Positions 1-8,494 of a stretch of 40,758 bases of DNA are shown here, one piece after another (position 1 is the stretch's first letter; the number at the start of each line of letters is the position of its first letter). The notes under the pieces are model-generated. The model was not told the DNA's origin. It ran no database searches and saw only the letters and a list, made by a program, of their open reading frames with translations. Source of the DNA: Lachnospiraceae bacterium (GTDB lineage Bacteria > Bacillota > Clostridia > Lachnospirales > Lachnospiraceae); assembly GCA_022793195.1 (NCBI GenBank), contig JAAWCJ010000028.1:1-40758 (forward strand), read 5' to 3'. The translations under genes and the position numbers were made by a program.

Positions 1-121
1 CTCTTCCCATAAATGAGATTCCTGCAAAAAGCCGGTTCTCTGAAACTTCTTTTTAAAGAAACTTCAGGGGTTGGAATATACTGTTCAGTTATCAAGGTTC
101 TCTGGCTTTTTTCAAGCCAAA

Positions 122-212
122 CGGAGAAGAAGGGATTCGAACCCTTGCGCCGCTATTAACGACCTACTCCCTTTCCAGGGGAGCCCCTTCAGCCAAACTT
201 GGGTACTTCTCC
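122..212 (-). tRNA. tRNA-Ser (anticodon GGA)
   Basis: Read on the minus strand this is a 91-nt class II tRNA. The acceptor stem GGAGAAG pairs with CTTCTCC next to a G discriminator base. The T arm has GGGTTCGAATCCC-like sequence, the variable arm is long as expected for serine, and the anticodon loop CTGGAAA gives anticodon GGA, reading UCC and UCU. CCA is not encoded. It lies about 195 bp downstream of the tRNA-Ser(TGA) gene in the same direction, so both are probably made from the promoter at 509-537. Confidence 0.95.
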
Positions 213-270
213 ATGCTGTGCCTGAATCACAATTATCCTTATTATATATACTGTTTGTCAACTGCCTGTT

Positions 271-400
271 TTCACCAAGCTGCTTTCGGGTATGTTCCCT
301 CCACTAAATTCATGCTTCACTCACATTCATTAAGGGTCGGGAACCGCTTCGCGCTACGGCTCAAACTTCGCCTCCGGCTTATTTTCGCCAAGCTGCTTTC
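271..400. repeat. 17-nt direct repeat between the tRNA genes
   Basis: The 17 bases at 271-287 recur at 384-400 with one change (TTCaCCAAG versus TTCgCCAAG, followed by CTGCTTTC). The second copy is 6 bp from the 3' end of tRNA-Ser(TGA). The DNA between the copies codes for nothing I recognise. The repeat may be a trace of a local duplication in the tRNA spacer or part of a processing signal; its role is unknown. Confidence 0.5.
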
Positions 401-406
401 AGCGAG

Positions 407-492
407 CGGAGAGGGTGGGATTCGAACCCACGCGCCCTTGCGGACAAACGGTTTTCAAGACCGCCTCGTTATGACCACTTCGATACCTCTCC
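407..492 (-). tRNA. tRNA-Ser (anticodon TGA)
   Basis: On the minus strand this is an 86-nt class II tRNA with acceptor stem GGAGAGG/CCTCTCC, a G discriminator base, a long variable arm and T-loop GGTTCGAATCC. The anticodon loop is CTTGAAA, so the anticodon is TGA, which reads UCA and other UCN codons by wobble. No CCA is encoded. It is the first gene behind the promoter at 509-537 and is followed by tRNA-Ser(GGA). Confidence 0.96.
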
Positions 493-508
493 AAAAGTGT
501 GCTTGAAC

Positions 509-537
509 ATTTTACTACACTGGAAAAATCTTGTCAA
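509..537 (-). promoter_or_regulatory. Sigma-A promoter of the tRNA-Ser pair
   Basis: Minus strand: TTGACA (532-537), a 17-bp spacer, and TAAAAT (509-514), close to consensus. It ends 16 bp before the 5' end of tRNA-Ser(TGA), the right distance for a short tRNA leader. Confidence 0.85.
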
Positions 538-805
538 GCGGCTGTCTTAAATATTTTTGATTATTTTTATAAATCTTTGAATTTTTGCTATTTTCTACAT
601 ATGTTTTCACACACGCAAGAGGTATTTTATCACCAAGAGACTTTCCTGTCAATGGGAAAATCAAAAAAATTTCAATCATTTTCCACCAGACATAGCTTTA
701 TGGAATCGATGCCAGATTTTGCGCAAACTTTGGTGACTTTTTCATAAGTTTGCTTCTCTCAGGAAAAATCCGGTTCCACGCCAGATTCCTTCATCAATAT
801 TCCCC
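538..805. other. AT-rich intergenic region without a recognised gene
   Basis: This stretch lies between the divergent tRNA promoter and the promoter of the PurF-like gene. It is AT-rich. The short open frames in it have no ribosome-binding site or recognisable protein. I found no purine-riboswitch-like core or other conserved RNA motif by eye, and no strong hairpin. Confidence 0.5.
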
Positions 806-834
806 TTGCAGTTTTTAAACGTTTTCTGTATACT
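806..834 (+). promoter_or_regulatory. Sigma-A promoter of the PurF-like gene
   Basis: TTGCAG (806-811), a 17-bp spacer, and TATACT (829-834). The gene starts at 889, leaving a leader of about 45-50 nt, too short for a large riboswitch downstream of this start. Confidence 0.75.
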
Positions 835-888
835 GTTACTGTCACAACATTCGCAGCATCAAACGCATTTTACGGAGGATAATGCATT

Positions 889-2295
889 ATGGGTGGTTTC
901 TTTGGAGTCGCTTCCAAAAACGACTGTGTTTTCGATCTGTTTTTCGGCACTGATTATCATTCTCATCTTGGAACAAGACGCGCCGGCATGGCTACTTATG
1001 ATAAGGAAAAAGGCTTTGACCGGGCAATTCATAACATCGAAAATTCCCCGTTTCGTACAAAATTCGACCGTGATGCCAATTCCATGAAAGGGAATCTGGG
1101 CATTGGCTGCATTTCAGATTATGAACCGCAGCCCCTTTTGATTCGTTCTCATCACGGCACTTATGCCATTACCACTGTTGGAAAAATCAACAATGCCGAT
1201 GCCATTGCAGACAAGCTCCTTCAATCTTCCCATTCTCATTTTTTCGAAATGAGCGGCGGGCTTATCAATGCCACGGAATTGGTGGCAACCATTATTAATC
1301 AGAAAGAAAATTTCATTGAGGGAATTCAATATGCCCAGGAGCTGATCGACGGTTCTTTGACCATGCTGATTATGACACCGCGGGGCATTTTCGCCGCCAG
1401 GGACCGGTTAGGCAGGACGCCCGTAGCCATCGGCCAAAAAGAAGACGCCTTCTGTGCCGCCTTTGAAAGCTTTGCCTATCTCAACTTGGGCTACAGCGAT
1501 TATAAGGAGCTGGGCCCCGGCGAAATTGTCATCATAACCCCGGAGGGTGTGAAAACACTGGTCCAACCGGGAAAAGATATGAAAATCTGCACCTTCCTCT
1601 GGATTTATTACGGATATCCTTCTTCTTCTTATGAGGGCATCAACGTGGAGCAGATGCGCTATAACTGCGGCGCAAAGCTTGCAAAGAGAGACAATGTACA
1701 GCCTGATACGGTAGCTGGTGTCCCTGATTCGGGAACAGCCCATGCCATTGGCTACGCCAATGAATCAGGAATTCCTTTTTCCCGTCCTTTCATTAAATAT
1801 ACGCCCACATGGCCCCGTTCTTTTATGCCCACCATCCAGACTCAGAGGAACCTCATCGCAAAGATGAAACTGATCCCTGTCCATGACCTGATCCAGGGGA
1901 AACGGCTCCTGCTGATCGACGATTCCATTGTCCGCAGTACGCAGATGCGGGAAACCACCCAGTTTCTGTACCGGAGTGGCGCAAAAGAGGTTCATATCCG
2001 TCCTGCATGCCCGCCTCTGCTCTATGGTTGCAAATATTTAAATTTCTCCCGTTCCTCTTCCGAGATGGATTTAATCACCAGAAAAGTTATAAAAGAGATG
2101 GAAGGGAACGACAAATATGCAAGGCTGGAAGCTTATTCCAACCCAGAAACAGCCGAATATCAGGACATGGTAAAAAATATCGGAAAACGGTTGGATTTTA
2201 CTTCCCTGCGATATCACCGGCTGGATGATATGATTGAGTCCGTCGGTCTAAGCAGCGATAAGCTCTGTACTTATTGCTGGAACGGAAAAGAATAA
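889..2295 (+). CDS. Amidophosphoribosyltransferase-like protein lacking the glutaminase cysteine
   Basis: A 468-aa protein with full PurF architecture: an N-terminal Ntn-type glutaminase domain (about 1-230) and a C-terminal type I phosphoribosyltransferase domain with PRPP loop LLIDDSIVRSTQMRE (about 344-358). The cysteines that hold the 4Fe-4S cluster in Bacillus-type PurF appear kept: one in DMKICTFLW, one in LLYGCKYL and the pair LCTYCW at the C terminus. In active PurF the mature protein begins with a catalytic Cys (MCGIFGV-like); here the start reads MGGFFGV, so that nucleophile is Gly. Glutamine hydrolysis should therefore be absent, leaving an ammonia-dependent, regulatory or different PRPP-using activity. 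ACGGAGG sits 10 bp before ATG. Annotating this simply as PurF would be unsafe. The family assignment is firm; the loss is seen directly; function is inferred. Confidence 0.85.
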   Translation: MGGFFGVASKNDCVFDLFFGTDYHSHLGTRRAGMATYDKEKGFDRAIHNIENSPFRTKFDRDANSMKGNLGIGCISDYEPQPLLIRSHHGTYAITTVGKINNADAIADKLLQSSHSHFFEMSGGLINATELVATIINQKENFIEGIQYAQELIDGSLTMLIMTPRGIFAARDRLGRTPVAIGQKEDAFCAAFESFAYLNLGYSDYKELGPGEIVIITPEGVKTLVQPGKDMKICTFLWIYYGYPSSSYEGINVEQMRYNCGAKLAKRDNVQPDTVAGVPDSGTAHAIGYANESGIPFSRPFIKYTPTWPRSFMPTIQTQRNLIAKMKLIPVHDLIQGKRLLLIDDSIVRSTQMRETTQFLYRSGAKEVHIRPACPPLLYGCKYLNFSRSSSEMDLITRKVIKEMEGNDKYARLEAYSNPETAEYQDMVKNIGKRLDFTSLRYHRLDDMIESVGLSSDKLCTYCWNGKE

Positions 2296-3267
2296 TCAAA
2301 CCCTTCCGGTGTTTTCACGAAGTTGATCTAAAATTCCCATTACAATCAGGCTTTCTTTCTGCCAGGAAAGGAAGCTTGATTTGTCTCCGGCCCGGACAGC
2401 CTTCACAAAATCCTCTATCTCAAAAATCATTCTATTGGTATCCGGGTCATATCCCACTGACTTTCTCTCTCTGTTTCTTAAGAAAAGTTCCGCGCTTCCC
2501 CAAATATTTCCCGCTTCCTTCACTAAAATATAGCCCTTTTCCCCTTCGATCACTCCCCTGTTGTCCCCGTCACAGTCTTTTGCACCCATACAAGTACATA
2601 CAGCCCCTTCATAAAACAGCACTGCTGTGCCGGAACAGTCAATGCCGTTAAACCCCCTGTTGGCAAAGTAACACGCTTCCTTCGGCGCCCCAAATAACCC
2701 TGCTGCCGCATGGAGATTGTATACATTAATATCCATCAAAGCCCCTCCGCCAAACTCAGGGTTAAAGACATTGGTGATTTCCCCCTTCAGGTAAGTATCA
2801 TAACGGCTGGAATACTGGCTGTAATTGAAATTTACCATGCGAACCGGCCCGATTTCCAACATCCATTCCCGGATGCATTTGAAATTGGGCATGTGAAGTA
2901 CGGTAATGGCCTCCATTAAGTAGACCCCTTTTTCCTCCGCCAGAGCAAACAGTTCTTCCGCCTCTTTTCTGTTTCCCACAAAAGGCTTCTCACAAATCAC
3001 ATGCTTGCCCGCCATCAGGGCTTTTTTTACATAACCGTAATGAAGGCTATTGGGAGAAGCTACATAAATACAGTCCACATCTTCATCCGCAACCATGGCG
3101 TCCACATCTGAAAACCATTTTGCCGCACCATGCTTTTTTCCGAATTCGTATGCCCGTTCCCTGCTTCGGGAATAAACTGCCGCCAGGGTAACGCCTTCTG
3201 TTTTGGATACCGCATCTAAAAACAAGTCTACAATGCTCCCGCTTCCAATCGTTGCAATCCGTAACAT
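2296..3267 (-). CDS. Gfo/Idh/MocA-family NAD(P)-dependent oxidoreductase
   Basis: A 323-aa protein of the family's usual length. An N-terminal Rossmann fold begins IATIGSGSIV (3-13), and the family motif CEKPF is at about 92-96. The remainder fits the GFO_IDH_MocA C-terminal domain. Such enzymes oxidise or reduce sugars, inositols or related compounds with NAD(P); the substrate cannot be read from the sequence. I chose the ATG at 3267 because AAAAGGAGGAGCT precedes it; the longer open frame upstream runs into the permease gene and has no such site. It lies 50 bp downstream of the ABC permease in the same direction and may be read through from that operon. Its stop codon abuts the stop of the convergent PurF-like gene with no base between them. 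Confidence 0.85.
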   Translation of the reverse strand: MLRIATIGSGSIVDLFLDAVSKTEGVTLAAVYSRSRERAYEFGKKHGAAKWFSDVDAMVADEDVDCIYVASPNSLHYGYVKKALMAGKHVICEKPFVGNRKEAEELFALAEEKGVYLMEAITVLHMPNFKCIREWMLEIGPVRMVNFNYSQYSSRYDTYLKGEITNVFNPEFGGGALMDINVYNLHAAAGLFGAPKEACYFANRGFNGIDCSGTAVLFYEGAVCTCMGAKDCDGDNRGVIEGEKGYILVKEAGNIWGSAELFLRNRERKSVGYDPDTNRMIFEIEDFVKAVRAGDKSSFLSWQKESLIVMGILDQLRENTGRV

Positions 3268-3317
3268 AGCTCCTCCTTTTTTAACATCTAACTGTCCCCA
3301 TTGTCTGCCAAAACAGG

Positions 3318-5660
3318 TTATTCTCCTGCAAGCAGCGCCCGGGGAGCGATTCTTTTTATTTTCAGGGACAACAGGCAGGCCGCCCCAAATGTGAATAGGA
3401 TGAGTCCCGCTCCCGCCATTATGACAAAGCCGACAGGAACAGTAAACGTGCATTTGACAATACCGATTCCGCTTAAGAAAACTGCTGTCAGCGGATTAAT
3501 AATCAACGAACTCAAAGCCAGCCCCAAAATAGTGGAAACCACGACGGCAGGCATAAAACTAATGGCCGTCTGCCGTATAAGTTGCCCGGTGGTAAAGCCC
3601 AGGGCCTTCATAATCCCGTAATTCCTTTTTTTGTTGTTTAACATTGTCCTCACCAGCAGATACAGTACAAATACCACCACAATAAAACCCAGTATAAACA
3701 CAGCAAAAACAATGACCCTCATAAGGGAAACATATACGGAAGCCGCCCCCTGAATTGTCGTTTCTATATTAATTGTAGCGTTTACTCCGTCTCCAAACTG
3801 CTCCTTTATCTCCGAATTAAACTCCTCTATGTCGGCGCCGTCCACAAGGTTAATATAATAACTGGTATTCTGCAGTTCTCCCATCCGTTGGTAACCGGAT
3901 CTTGTAAACAGGCAGTCTCTGCCGAGATTGTTGCTGATCTGCGTATATCCCGATATAATATACTTCGCCTCTTTTCCCCCGGACATTATAGACATCTCAT
4001 CTCCGATGGACAAATTTTTTTCTTTTGCATATTTTGCGGCGACTGCAATTTCATTATCAAATTTAGGAAATCTCCCTTTAAATACAACGCCCTGATTGTT
4101 TACCTTTGAAAAGTCATCACAAACTGTCGCCACAAGCTCCAGGCTCCCTTTATGGCTTACAGCAAGGGAATTATAAAGATATACTTTTTCCACCCGGGCG
4201 TCACGGCTCATTTCCTGTAAAAAATCTTCTTCCGTTTCCACATTAACATTGATGCAGCTGTCTGCCATTTCTCCCACAATAAGATTGAGGAACGGGTCAA
4301 TATCCCTAATCATATTTTCAACCATCAGTCCCGAAAATACCACAACAAGGGAAAGCACAAGCATAGTGATACAAACGGTCACATTATTTTTTACCCCGGA
4401 AAGAGTCGTCTTAAATGCAAGGGCAAAATCAAGGGGCGCCCGCGTTTTTTCAAGGGGAACATGATTCCGTTTAAAATTGTGGGTCCGAATCCCCTGGCGA
4501 AGCGCTGTGATTGGTTCTATCTTTTTAATCCGGCGCGCCGACAGCCATACGGCGGACGCTGATGCCCCGCCCAAAATCAACAGCGAAATCAACATTGGCA
4601 ACGGTAAAAAGTGGATTTCATATGGGATACCGGTCTGCGATATCATCATCTCGTTCAAAGATGGAAACAGGCAGTAGGAAATGCCCGTTCCTGCTATGGC
4701 GGCTGCCAGGGTGATTCCCAAAAACTGTACCTGAAGGGTGACGGTTAACTGGCTGCCGGTATACCCCGCCGCCTTAAGTACTCCCAAATCCCTCATATTT
4801 TCCTGGATGTAGTTGACAATATTGGATGACATAACAGCAAGCGCAATCAACAATATTAAAAAAGCCATTGCCCCCATGACTCCCGCACAAATCATCTGCG
4901 ATATGTAACGTGACTGGGAAACGAGCGCATAAGAATTACTTGCGGCACGGGCCATCGGATACCGGGAAGCCACTTGATTTTTCAGTTCAGTTTCATAGCC
5001 CGCGCTTTCCCCTTTGTCTTTCAGCCGGACAGAACATAACGTAGCCTTTGGCGCATATCCCGTCTCTTCCAGTTCCTTATATTTATCTTCTGTCAAAACC
5101 AGCTCACACAGGCTGCAGTTATGGGAGCCTGCCATAACACTGTTAAAAAATCCACACACCGTATACGAAACGGTATTGCTTCCAATGGAAATAGTCACAG
5201 TTTTCCCTATGGCAATATCCTCCGACTTATATAGGACCGGCATATAGATTCCGCTTTGTATGTCGCTGTCCTCAACGATTTCCACCTTCCCCACCGGGCG
5301 GGAAATGGCTGTTTGTTTTTCAAGGAACACAAGCTCTGAATTCACTTCTCCGCCATTATAATGAAATAAGCCGACCATCTGCATGGCCTGATCCAGGAAA
5401 AATTCCGATGTGCGCCCATCATTTTCAATGGTCTGCGCCAAAAACTCCCGCATCTGCTCACTGTCGTCGTCAACCACAAAGGTAACATGTTCCGCATTCA
5501 TTTTATCATGACAGCGGTCAAAGTTCTGTTTATAGTCTGTGGACAGCATAAGCCACAAATTAAATAACAAAGCCGCCAGGAAGATCAATATGGCAATGGC
5601 TGCTGCCTGGCCTTTTCCTTTTCGCAAATTAGAGTGGATAAGAAGCAGATTTTTTTTCAT
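3318..5660 (-). CDS. FtsX-family ABC transporter permease (780 aa)
   Basis: A large two-half permease. There is one membrane segment near the N terminus (about 18-40), an extracytoplasmic domain of about 200 residues, three clustered segments around 250-380, another segment beginning the second half (about 430), a second extracytoplasmic domain, and three C-terminal segments. This is the duplicated FtsX/MacB-type layout rather than the 10-segment BceB layout. Such permeases work with an ATPase as mechanical transmitters or lipoprotein/peptide exporters. The ATG at 5660 is one base after the ATPase stop and is preceded by GGGGTGG. An upstream in-frame ATG at 5702 would overlap the ATPase by 41 bp and has a poorly spaced site, so I prefer 5660. 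With the two-component genes upstream, a role in antimicrobial-peptide or envelope stress response is likely but inferred. Confidence 0.85.
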   Translation of the reverse strand: MKKNLLLIHSNLRKGKGQAAAIAILIFLAALLFNLWLMLSTDYKQNFDRCHDKMNAEHVTFVVDDDSEQMREFLAQTIENDGRTSEFFLDQAMQMVGLFHYNGGEVNSELVFLEKQTAISRPVGKVEIVEDSDIQSGIYMPVLYKSEDIAIGKTVTISIGSNTVSYTVCGFFNSVMAGSHNCSLCELVLTEDKYKELEETGYAPKATLCSVRLKDKGESAGYETELKNQVASRYPMARAASNSYALVSQSRYISQMICAGVMGAMAFLILLIALAVMSSNIVNYIQENMRDLGVLKAAGYTGSQLTVTLQVQFLGITLAAAIAGTGISYCLFPSLNEMMISQTGIPYEIHFLPLPMLISLLILGGASASAVWLSARRIKKIEPITALRQGIRTHNFKRNHVPLEKTRAPLDFALAFKTTLSGVKNNVTVCITMLVLSLVVVFSGLMVENMIRDIDPFLNLIVGEMADSCINVNVETEEDFLQEMSRDARVEKVYLYNSLAVSHKGSLELVATVCDDFSKVNNQGVVFKGRFPKFDNEIAVAAKYAKEKNLSIGDEMSIMSGGKEAKYIISGYTQISNNLGRDCLFTRSGYQRMGELQNTSYYINLVDGADIEEFNSEIKEQFGDGVNATINIETTIQGAASVYVSLMRVIVFAVFILGFIVVVFVLYLLVRTMLNNKKRNYGIMKALGFTTGQLIRQTAISFMPAVVVSTILGLALSSLIINPLTAVFLSGIGIVKCTFTVPVGFVIMAGAGLILFTFGAACLLSLKIKRIAPRALLAGE

Positions 5661-5661
5661 A

Positions 5662-6420
5662 TTACCACCCCATTTCCGAAAGGAAAGCAGAAAGTTTTTC
5701 ATTCCTTTCCATATCGTCGTCTTTATATGGCCCCAAATTGCACTCTCCCAATATTATACCGTCCTTTAAATACAGGATTCGGTTTCCACGCCGGGCAGAA
5801 CGCATATCGTGAGTCACCATCACCACACTTTGCCCCTCTTCGTTGAATTTTGTAAGTACATCCAGAACGTCAAGCCCTGTTTTTGAATTGAGGGCACCTG
5901 TAGGTTCGTCGGCAAAGAGAATCTTCGGAGAATTGATTAATCCCCGGACAATGCCCACACGTTGTGCTTCGCCGCCGGAAAGCTGGCCGGGAAATTTCTT
6001 CTGTGTCTCTTCAGATATTCCCACTGCCTTAAACAATTCCTCCGCCTGCTTCACAAGCGCCTTTTTATCTTTATTTACAAGAAGCCCCACCGACAGCACA
6101 TTATCCATCACGCTCATGCCGTCAATCAGATAAATCTGCTGAAAGACAAACCCGCAGTGTTCCCGTCTAAATACCGCCAGTTTATCGGAGCTTAAGTCTG
6201 ATATCACCTCATCCTTAAAGGCAATCGTGCCCAGAGAAGGCGTATCCATCCCTGAAAGCGCATACAAAAGCGTGGATTTTCCCGCGCCACTTGCTCCCAT
6301 AATAACTGTAAAATCACCTTTGTAAAGCTGTAAATCAATGTTTTTAAGCACGTGCTGCAATGCCCCGCCGCTTGAATAGGATTTGCTCAGTTTTTCGGTC
6401 TTTAACAATATCTCTTTCAT
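5662..6420 (-). CDS. ABC transporter ATP-binding protein, partner of the FtsX-type permease
   Basis: A 252-aa ATPase of the MacB/LolD/BceA class. It shows Walker [10 protein letters not shown] (about 42-50), signature LSGGEAQR (about 146-153), Walker [12 protein letters not shown], and the switch histidine in MVTHDMRSA. About 30 residues at the C terminus extend beyond the usual core and include an acidic DDDMER stretch. The start is supported by AAAAAGGAGG before the ATG. It is the third gene of the regulator-kinase-ATPase-permease cluster and is separated from the kinase by 83 bp containing its own probable regulated promoter. Confidence 0.92.
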   Translation of the reverse strand: MKEILLKTEKLSKSYSSGGALQHVLKNIDLQLYKGDFTVIMGASGAGKSTLLYALSGMDTPSLGTIAFKDEVISDLSSDKLAVFRREHCGFVFQQIYLIDGMSVMDNVLSVGLLVNKDKKALVKQAEELFKAVGISEETQKKFPGQLSGGEAQRVGIVRGLINSPKILFADEPTGALNSKTGLDVLDVLTKFNEEGQSVVMVTHDMRSARRGNRILYLKDGIILGECNLGPYKDDDMERNEKLSAFLSEMGW

Positions 6421-6445
6421 AAAAAACCTCCTTTTTACACATCCT

Positions 6446-6490
6446 ATTTTACATTGGTGATTCTTAAATGTCTTTATGGAATCCTTAAAT
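6446..6490 (-). promoter_or_regulatory. Probable response-regulator operator and promoter of the ABC genes
   Basis: Read on the minus strand, ATTTAAGGAT (6481-6490) and ATTTAAGAAT (6460-6469) are direct repeats whose starts are exactly 21 bp apart, two helical turns. A -10-like TAAAAT lies at 6446-6451, but the -35 position holds only AAAGAC. Direct repeats on one DNA face next to a poor -35 are typical of promoters activated by OmpR-family regulators, and the gene for such a regulator is two genes upstream. Assignment to that regulator is inference. Confidence 0.6.
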
Positions 6491-6504
6491 ATCCCCTAAG
6501 GATT
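6480..6504. repeat. 8-bp inverted repeat after the kinase stop
   Basis: AATCCTTA (6480-6487) and TAAGGATT (6497-6504) form a perfect inverted repeat with a 9-nt loop, right at the kinase stop codon and overlapping one operator repeat. No T-run follows on the minus strand, so it is more likely part of the operator or a weak attenuator than a terminator. Confidence 0.45.
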
Positions 6505-7766
6505 CAAGGTTGAAAAAAAGAAATCACAACCGTTACTTTCAATCCCCCCTCTTCATTTTGAACCTTCAGTTCCCCCCGCATCTCATTCATAAAATAATCA
6601 GAAATATAAAGCCCCAAACCTGCACCTTCCATATCCTTTGCATTGCTTCCGCGTCTGTATTTTTCCTTGATCAACGGCAGCTCCTCCATGGCAACGCCGC
6701 CGCCATAGTCCTTGATACCGACAGAGAGGCGGTTACCGCCTGTGGATACAACGACGTCTATATTCGTATTGGCATATTTATAAGAGTTGGCGAAAATGTT
6801 GTCAAAGACCTGCTGTAAACGAAGTTTATCCGCGTATAAAAGGCAAGCCGGAATATCGGGAATCACAGCCCGGCCAAGATAATCGGAATTTGCAAGTAAT
6901 ACTTTCAGTTGGCTGCTCTCCATATTTGAGGGCCTGACAGAAAGCTGCCTGAGTTCCTCCAGCGTAGAAGTGAAGAGATTTGTGATAAGCATATTGATCT
7001 GGTCGGCTTTACGGATGATCTGCCGGTAATTCTCCCTGGTTTTTTCATCTCCCGCAACTGCAGCCCCCACTTCGGAAGCCGCTTTGATGCTTGCCACCGG
7101 CGTTTTAATATCGTGGGAAAGCTTTGCTACCAGCTCTTTTTTTCCTGCATTGGCTTCTGCTTCCGCAATCCGTGCCTTTTTTAACTCACTGCGCATTATA
7201 TCAAAACTTTCTGTAAAGGCGCCAAACAGGTTTTGCCTGTCCATTTCCAGCGGAATATCAAAATTTCCACCGGCCACCCGCTTGGCAAACTCTTTCAATT
7301 TGTGGAACGGTTTGATCACCGTACGGTTTAAATAAGCATTATAGCCAATACAGACACCACACTGCGCCAAAATCAAAGCCGCCAGGCAAAGGGCGGCCAC
7401 ATCTTTTTGTCTCTGTAAAATGAGGGATCCTTCATTATATATAATAATTTTGCCGGCTGTCTTTCCATCAGCCTCTATATCAAGGATGGTATCCCTGTGG
7501 ATCACCGCCTCATTGATACTTTCACTTAACCCCTGGCGTGTTTTAAACAATACTGTCCCGTCGCTGTCAAGAGCCACATAATCAAGGCCCGTATTATCCC
7601 TGTAGTTTTCCATGGCACTCCACTGGGCCTCCACAGATTTCACCACTTCGTTTACCGCAACCGTATCCTGCCGGTTATCTGCATCACCCGCTGCAAAAAC
7701 AGCCAGAACCGCCAGTTCCGCTGCCACCGCCAGTGCCATTATGCTTATAAATACGCGCTTTTTCAC
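6504..7766 (-). CDS. Membrane sensor histidine kinase
   Basis: A 420-aa kinase. Membrane segments lie at about 6-26 and 122-144, with an extracytoplasmic sensor domain of about 95 residues between them. A HAMP domain follows (about 145-200), then a HisKA domain with KLSHDIKTP (phospho-acceptor His at about 218) and an HATPase domain with an N box (FDNIFANSYKYA), the G1-like DYGGG and the G2-like GAGLGLYIS. The real sensor domain separates it from the short intramembrane-sensing BceS kinases. The start is GTG at 7766 with GGAGGGG upstream, overlapping the regulator stop by 4 bp (GTGA), so the two are translationally coupled. Its partner is the regulator at 7763-8443; its probable targets are the ABC genes downstream. 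Confidence 0.92.
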   Translation of the reverse strand: MKKRVFISIMALAVAAELAVLAVFAAGDADNRQDTVAVNEVVKSVEAQWSAMENYRDNTGLDYVALDSDGTVLFKTRQGLSESINEAVIHRDTILDIEADGKTAGKIIIYNEGSLILQRQKDVAALCLAALILAQCGVCIGYNAYLNRTVIKPFHKLKEFAKRVAGGNFDIPLEMDRQNLFGAFTESFDIMRSELKKARIAEAEANAGKKELVAKLSHDIKTPVASIKAASEVGAAVAGDEKTRENYRQIIRKADQINMLITNLFTSTLEELRQLSVRPSNMESSQLKVLLANSDYLGRAVIPDIPACLLYADKLRLQQVFDNIFANSYKYANTNIDVVVSTGGNRLSVGIKDYGGGVAMEELPLIKEKYRRGSNAKDMEGAGLGLYISDYFMNEMRGELKVQNEEGGLKVTVVISFFQP

Positions 7767-8443
7767 AGCTCCCCTCCGTTAAATCTGTAACCATCGCCCC
7801 AAACAGTAACGATATATTCCGGCTTTCCCGGCTCACGCTCAATGGCTTCACGTATTTTGCGGATATGCACATTCAGCGTTCCGTCTCCTGTAAATTTATC
7901 TTCCCATATTTTTTCAAACAATTCCTGTTTTGAAACTGTCCTGTTTTTATTTCGGATAAGATAGGACAACAGCTTAAATTCGAGAGGCGTAAGTTTGACC
8001 GGGTTTCCCTCGACTGCCACCTGCTTTCCGTGAAAATCAACGGCCAGTCTGCCATCGGAGTATTCCCCGTCCGTATTCTGCCCGAACCGCTTTAATACCA
8101 CTTTTACCTTTGCCAACAGTACGCCAAGGGAATACGGTTTCTGCACATAATCATCACCTCCGATATTAAGGGCGATGATTTTATCGTCATCGCTGCTACG
8201 CGCAGAAATAAACAGAATGGGAATTTCCGTTTTTTCGCGAAGTTCCCGGCACAAATCAAAGCCACTGCTGTCGCCCAGATTGATATCAAGAAGCAAAAGC
8301 TTCGCCGTATTCTCCTCAAAAAATTTCCGACATTGGAAAGCATCATATACAACCGCCGTTTTTACCCCAAATAAATTGAAGTATTCCGCCGTACTGTCTG
8401 CAAGCAGTTTTTCATCGTCAATGACCAGACAATCATACTTCAT
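7763..8443 (-). CDS. OmpR-family response regulator
   Basis: A 226-aa regulator. The receiver domain (about 1-115) has acidic IDDE at the N terminus, phospho-acceptor Asp at about 53 (LLLLDINLG), Ser at about 80 and Lys at about 102 (VQKPYS). The C-terminal winged-helix domain (about 130-225) contains LTPLEFKLLSYL and the recognition-region motif VHIRKIREAIE. I chose the ATG at 8443 because GGAGG is 5-7 bases ahead; the in-frame GTG at 8455 overlaps that Shine-Dalgarno sequence. It is the first gene of the two-component/ABC block and likely binds the direct repeats at 6460-6490. Confidence 0.92.
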   Translation of the reverse strand: MKYDCLVIDDEKLLADSTAEYFNLFGVKTAVVYDAFQCRKFFEENTAKLLLLDINLGDSSGFDLCRELREKTEIPILFISARSSDDDKIIALNIGGDDYVQKPYSLGVLLAKVKVVLKRFGQNTDGEYSDGRLAVDFHGKQVAVEGNPVKLTPLEFKLLSYLIRNKNRTVSKQELFEKIWEDKFTGDGTLNVHIRKIREAIEREPGKPEYIVTVWGDGYRFNGGEL

Positions 8444-8463
8444 GGTTTCCTCCACCTGGAAAT

Positions 8464-8494
8464 GCCGGAGGGTTTTTGAGACCCCCTCTACGGC
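8464..8494. repeat. Hairpin at the phosphatase-regulator junction
   Basis: GCCG and GAGGG on one arm pair with CCCTC and CGGC on the other, with a 2-nt bulge and a loop of about 10 nt. It includes the stop codon of the phosphatase-like gene and lies just ahead of the regulator's ribosome-binding site. There is no T-run, so it may dampen coupling or stabilise RNA rather than terminate. Confidence 0.4.

Noticed and set aside
1-121. Hairpin near 40-76 as a terminator of the tRNA genes
   Set aside because: CTGAA/TTCAG and TTCTT/AAGAA pair around an internal mismatch, but no immediate T-run follows on the minus strand, so the call is too weak.
538-888. Purine riboswitch before the PurF-like gene
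   Set aside because: No three-way-junction core was seen, and the likely promoter leaves only about 50 nt of leader.
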